Source of the DNA: Deltaproteobacteria bacterium
GTDB taxonomy: Bacteria > Myxococcota_A > UBA9160 > UBA4427
Direction: 5' to 3'
NCBI GenBank assembly: GCA_011051925.1
Contig: DRKE01000492.1
Span: 1 to 7,049, forward strand
DNA: 7,049 nt
The notes under the pieces are model-generated. The model did no database searches. It saw only the letters and a list, made by a program, of their open reading frames with translations, and had not been told where the DNA came from. Of the stretch, positions 6,075 through 7,049 are shown in pieces (position 1 is the first letter of the stretch; each line of letters begins with the position of its first letter). The translations under genes and the position numbers were made by a program.

Positions 6075-6157
6075 CATGAGCTGCTCATGCCGCCCGATCG
6101 AGGAGATCGGGTCATGTGCCGGCATGTGCTTGGTCCGCGTCCGTGAACGAGCGGACC
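6075..6157 (+). promoter_or_regulatory. Structured 5' leader: three consecutive inverted repeats, one with a Shine-Dalgarno loop
   Basis: Three perfect 7-bp inverted repeats lie in a row. The first is CATGAGC-T-GCTCATG (6075-6089), with too tight a centre for an RNA hairpin and so more operator-like. The second is CCCGATC/GATCGGG (6093-6099 and 6105-6111), whose 5-base loop GAGGA plus the next G forms a ribosome binding site. The third is GGTCCGC/GCGGACC (6132-6138 and 6151-6157). After the GAGGAG come ATG 6114, opening a 10-codon frame (MCRHVLGPRP, stop at 6144-6146), and GTG 6116, which is in frame with the downstream gene. The elements are directly visible; translational or transcriptional control is inferred. 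Confidence 0.45.
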
Positions 6158-6172
6158 CCACTGTCAACCTCC

Positions 6173-7049
6173 ATGGGCGAAATGTCAGCTGATTCCTCGA
6201 CCCGACCCCCGAGTGCAGAATCCGAAGATCGAGGTGAGCAGGGGAGAGTCCTGGACACCCGCAAACTCACGCTTCTGATTGGATGCGTGCTTGCCGGGAT
6301 CGCGATCGGACTGTTCATCCTGGCCATATCATTCAAGCGGATTCCCACCGATCTCCAACGGCTCGGTGTCCTGATCCAATCCTTGAAAGACGGTCATCCC
6401 CGCCCCGAGCTGGTCGTTTTCGGAAACAGCGTCGTGATGTCCGGCATCGATGCCGAACAGCTCGCCCGAAGCTTGCCGACCGTATCGATCGGATGGAATT
6501 GCGCCTCGACGGGCCAGACGGAAACGGAGGCCTTCCTTCTCAGCCAGGAGATGCCAGACACGGTGAGGCTCGCAATCTACGGATTGCAGATTCGTCCCGG
6601 CGAAGAAGAGCAACCATTGCACCCGCAAAAATACAACACTCTTTTCATGTACGGATTCAGACCTACGCAAGAGACGCGAGCAGAACTGATCTCGATCTTT
6701 GGCAGTTCCGTTGAGGACGTATTGAATCGCTCAGAGCTTGGCCAGATTTTCGATTCCCGATGGGCGCTCCGACAATTCATCGACACATTCTCCCGGAGGC
6801 TTCTCCGGCCCGACCTTTCTCTGGATCGCGCGACGTTCGACCTGTTCCACCCACAAACCTACAGCAAGAGAATCGACGAAGAGACGACCGCGAAACTCAT
6901 CCGTAAACGCAATCTCGCCTACACAGAAGATCCGCCAGCTCTCGCGTATGGAACCGTCGCGCTTTCCATGACCCTCGCGAAAAAACTTCGCAGCAGGGGG
7001 GTCCTCCCGGTCTTCTTCTTTCCCCCTATCCACCCTTCCTACCGAGAAA
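6173..7049 (+). CDS. Membrane-anchored SGNH/GDSL-like protein, N-terminal part (3' truncated by window)
   Basis: An open frame runs to the right edge with no stop (292 codons from ATG 6173). It has a polar N-terminus, one transmembrane helix (about residues 32-53, LTLLIGCVLAGIAIGLFILA) and a large domain that should lie outside the cytoplasm. ELVVFGNSVVMSGID (79-93) looks like SGNH block I, with G-N-S (84-86) where GDSL enzymes have G-D-S. WNCASTGQTETEAFLL (108-123) fits the following Gly/Asn-rich blocks, and FFFPPIHPSY (281-290) looks like a late core strand. Such single-pass SGNH proteins often modify or help acylate polysaccharides beside MBOAT acyltransferases, but no such partner is visible and catalysis is unproven. 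The start is uncertain: neither ATG 6173 nor ATG 6182 has a good ribosome site, whereas GTG 6116 does, about ten bases after AGGAG, and would add 19 residues. Codons are less GC-biased than in apt-mtnA, suggesting a different history. Confidence 0.6.
   Translation, partial: MGEMSADSSTRPPSAESEDRGEQGRVLDTRKLTLLIGCVLAGIAIGLFILAISFKRIPTDLQRLGVLIQSLKDGHPRPELVVFGNSVVMSGIDAEQLARSLPTVSIGWNCASTGQTETEAFLLSQEMPDTVRLAIYGLQIRPGEEEQPLHPQKYNTLFMYGFRPTQETRAELISIFGSSVEDVLNRSELGQIFDSRWALRQFIDTFSRRLLRPDLSLDRATFDLFHPQTYSKRIDEETTAKLIRKRNLAYTEDPPALAYGTVALSMTLAKKLRSRGVLPVFFFPPIHPSYRE

Overview
The window looks like chromosome of a GC-rich Gram-negative bacterium. The clearest lineage clue is a secreted protein with a PEP-CTERM sorting signal, a system of exopolysaccharide-producing Gram-negative bacteria. 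The MtnA variant (GSDRTTSTGDVCNKIGT) resembles proteobacterial forms as I recall them. A proteobacterial or 'deltaproteobacterial' (Myxococcota/Desulfobacterota-like) host is my guess, but no feature fixes the taxon. No rRNA, tRNA, CRISPR array or insertion sequence was seen.

Layout from left to right: the 3' end of a MATE-type membrane transporter (+, 1-177); a 249-bp gap holding a long imperfect inverted repeat (206-322); a complete UDP-glucuronate 4-epimerase-like nucleotide-sugar epimerase (+, 427-1437); a complete AAA_14/DUF4143 ATPase (-, 1432-2604), whose stop codon lies with that of the epimerase inside one TCATGA palindrome; an AT-rich promoter/operator for the ATPase (2605-2640); a decayed piece of a second DUF4143 protein on the opposite strand (about 2712-2930); a PEP-CTERM exported protein (-, 3083-3940); a 305-bp gap with a GC-rich stem-loop, a G-quadruplex-capable tract and a short palindrome (3941-4245); an apt-mtnA operon (-, 5889 to 4246); a divergent control region with a good sigma70-like promoter and a hairpin-rich leader (5890-6172); and the 5' part of a membrane-anchored SGNH/GDSL-like protein (+, 6173 to beyond the right edge).

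The clearest functional unit is apt-mtnA. Methylthioadenosine breakdown yields adenine and methylthioribose-1-phosphate; Apt recycles the adenine to AMP and MtnA starts returning the methylthioribose carbon to methionine. Epimerase, PEP-CTERM protein and SGNH-like protein share a cell-envelope/polysaccharide theme, but they are not one operon and no exosortase, glycosyltransferase or MBOAT acyltransferase lies in the window. The ATPase, its AT-rich promoter and the neighbouring remnant look like an accessory insertion between housekeeping genes.

I see no clearly new multi-gene system. The best leads are non-coding: the leaderless, operator-like ATPase promoter, the structured leader of the SGNH-like gene, and the 117-bp inverted-repeat element.
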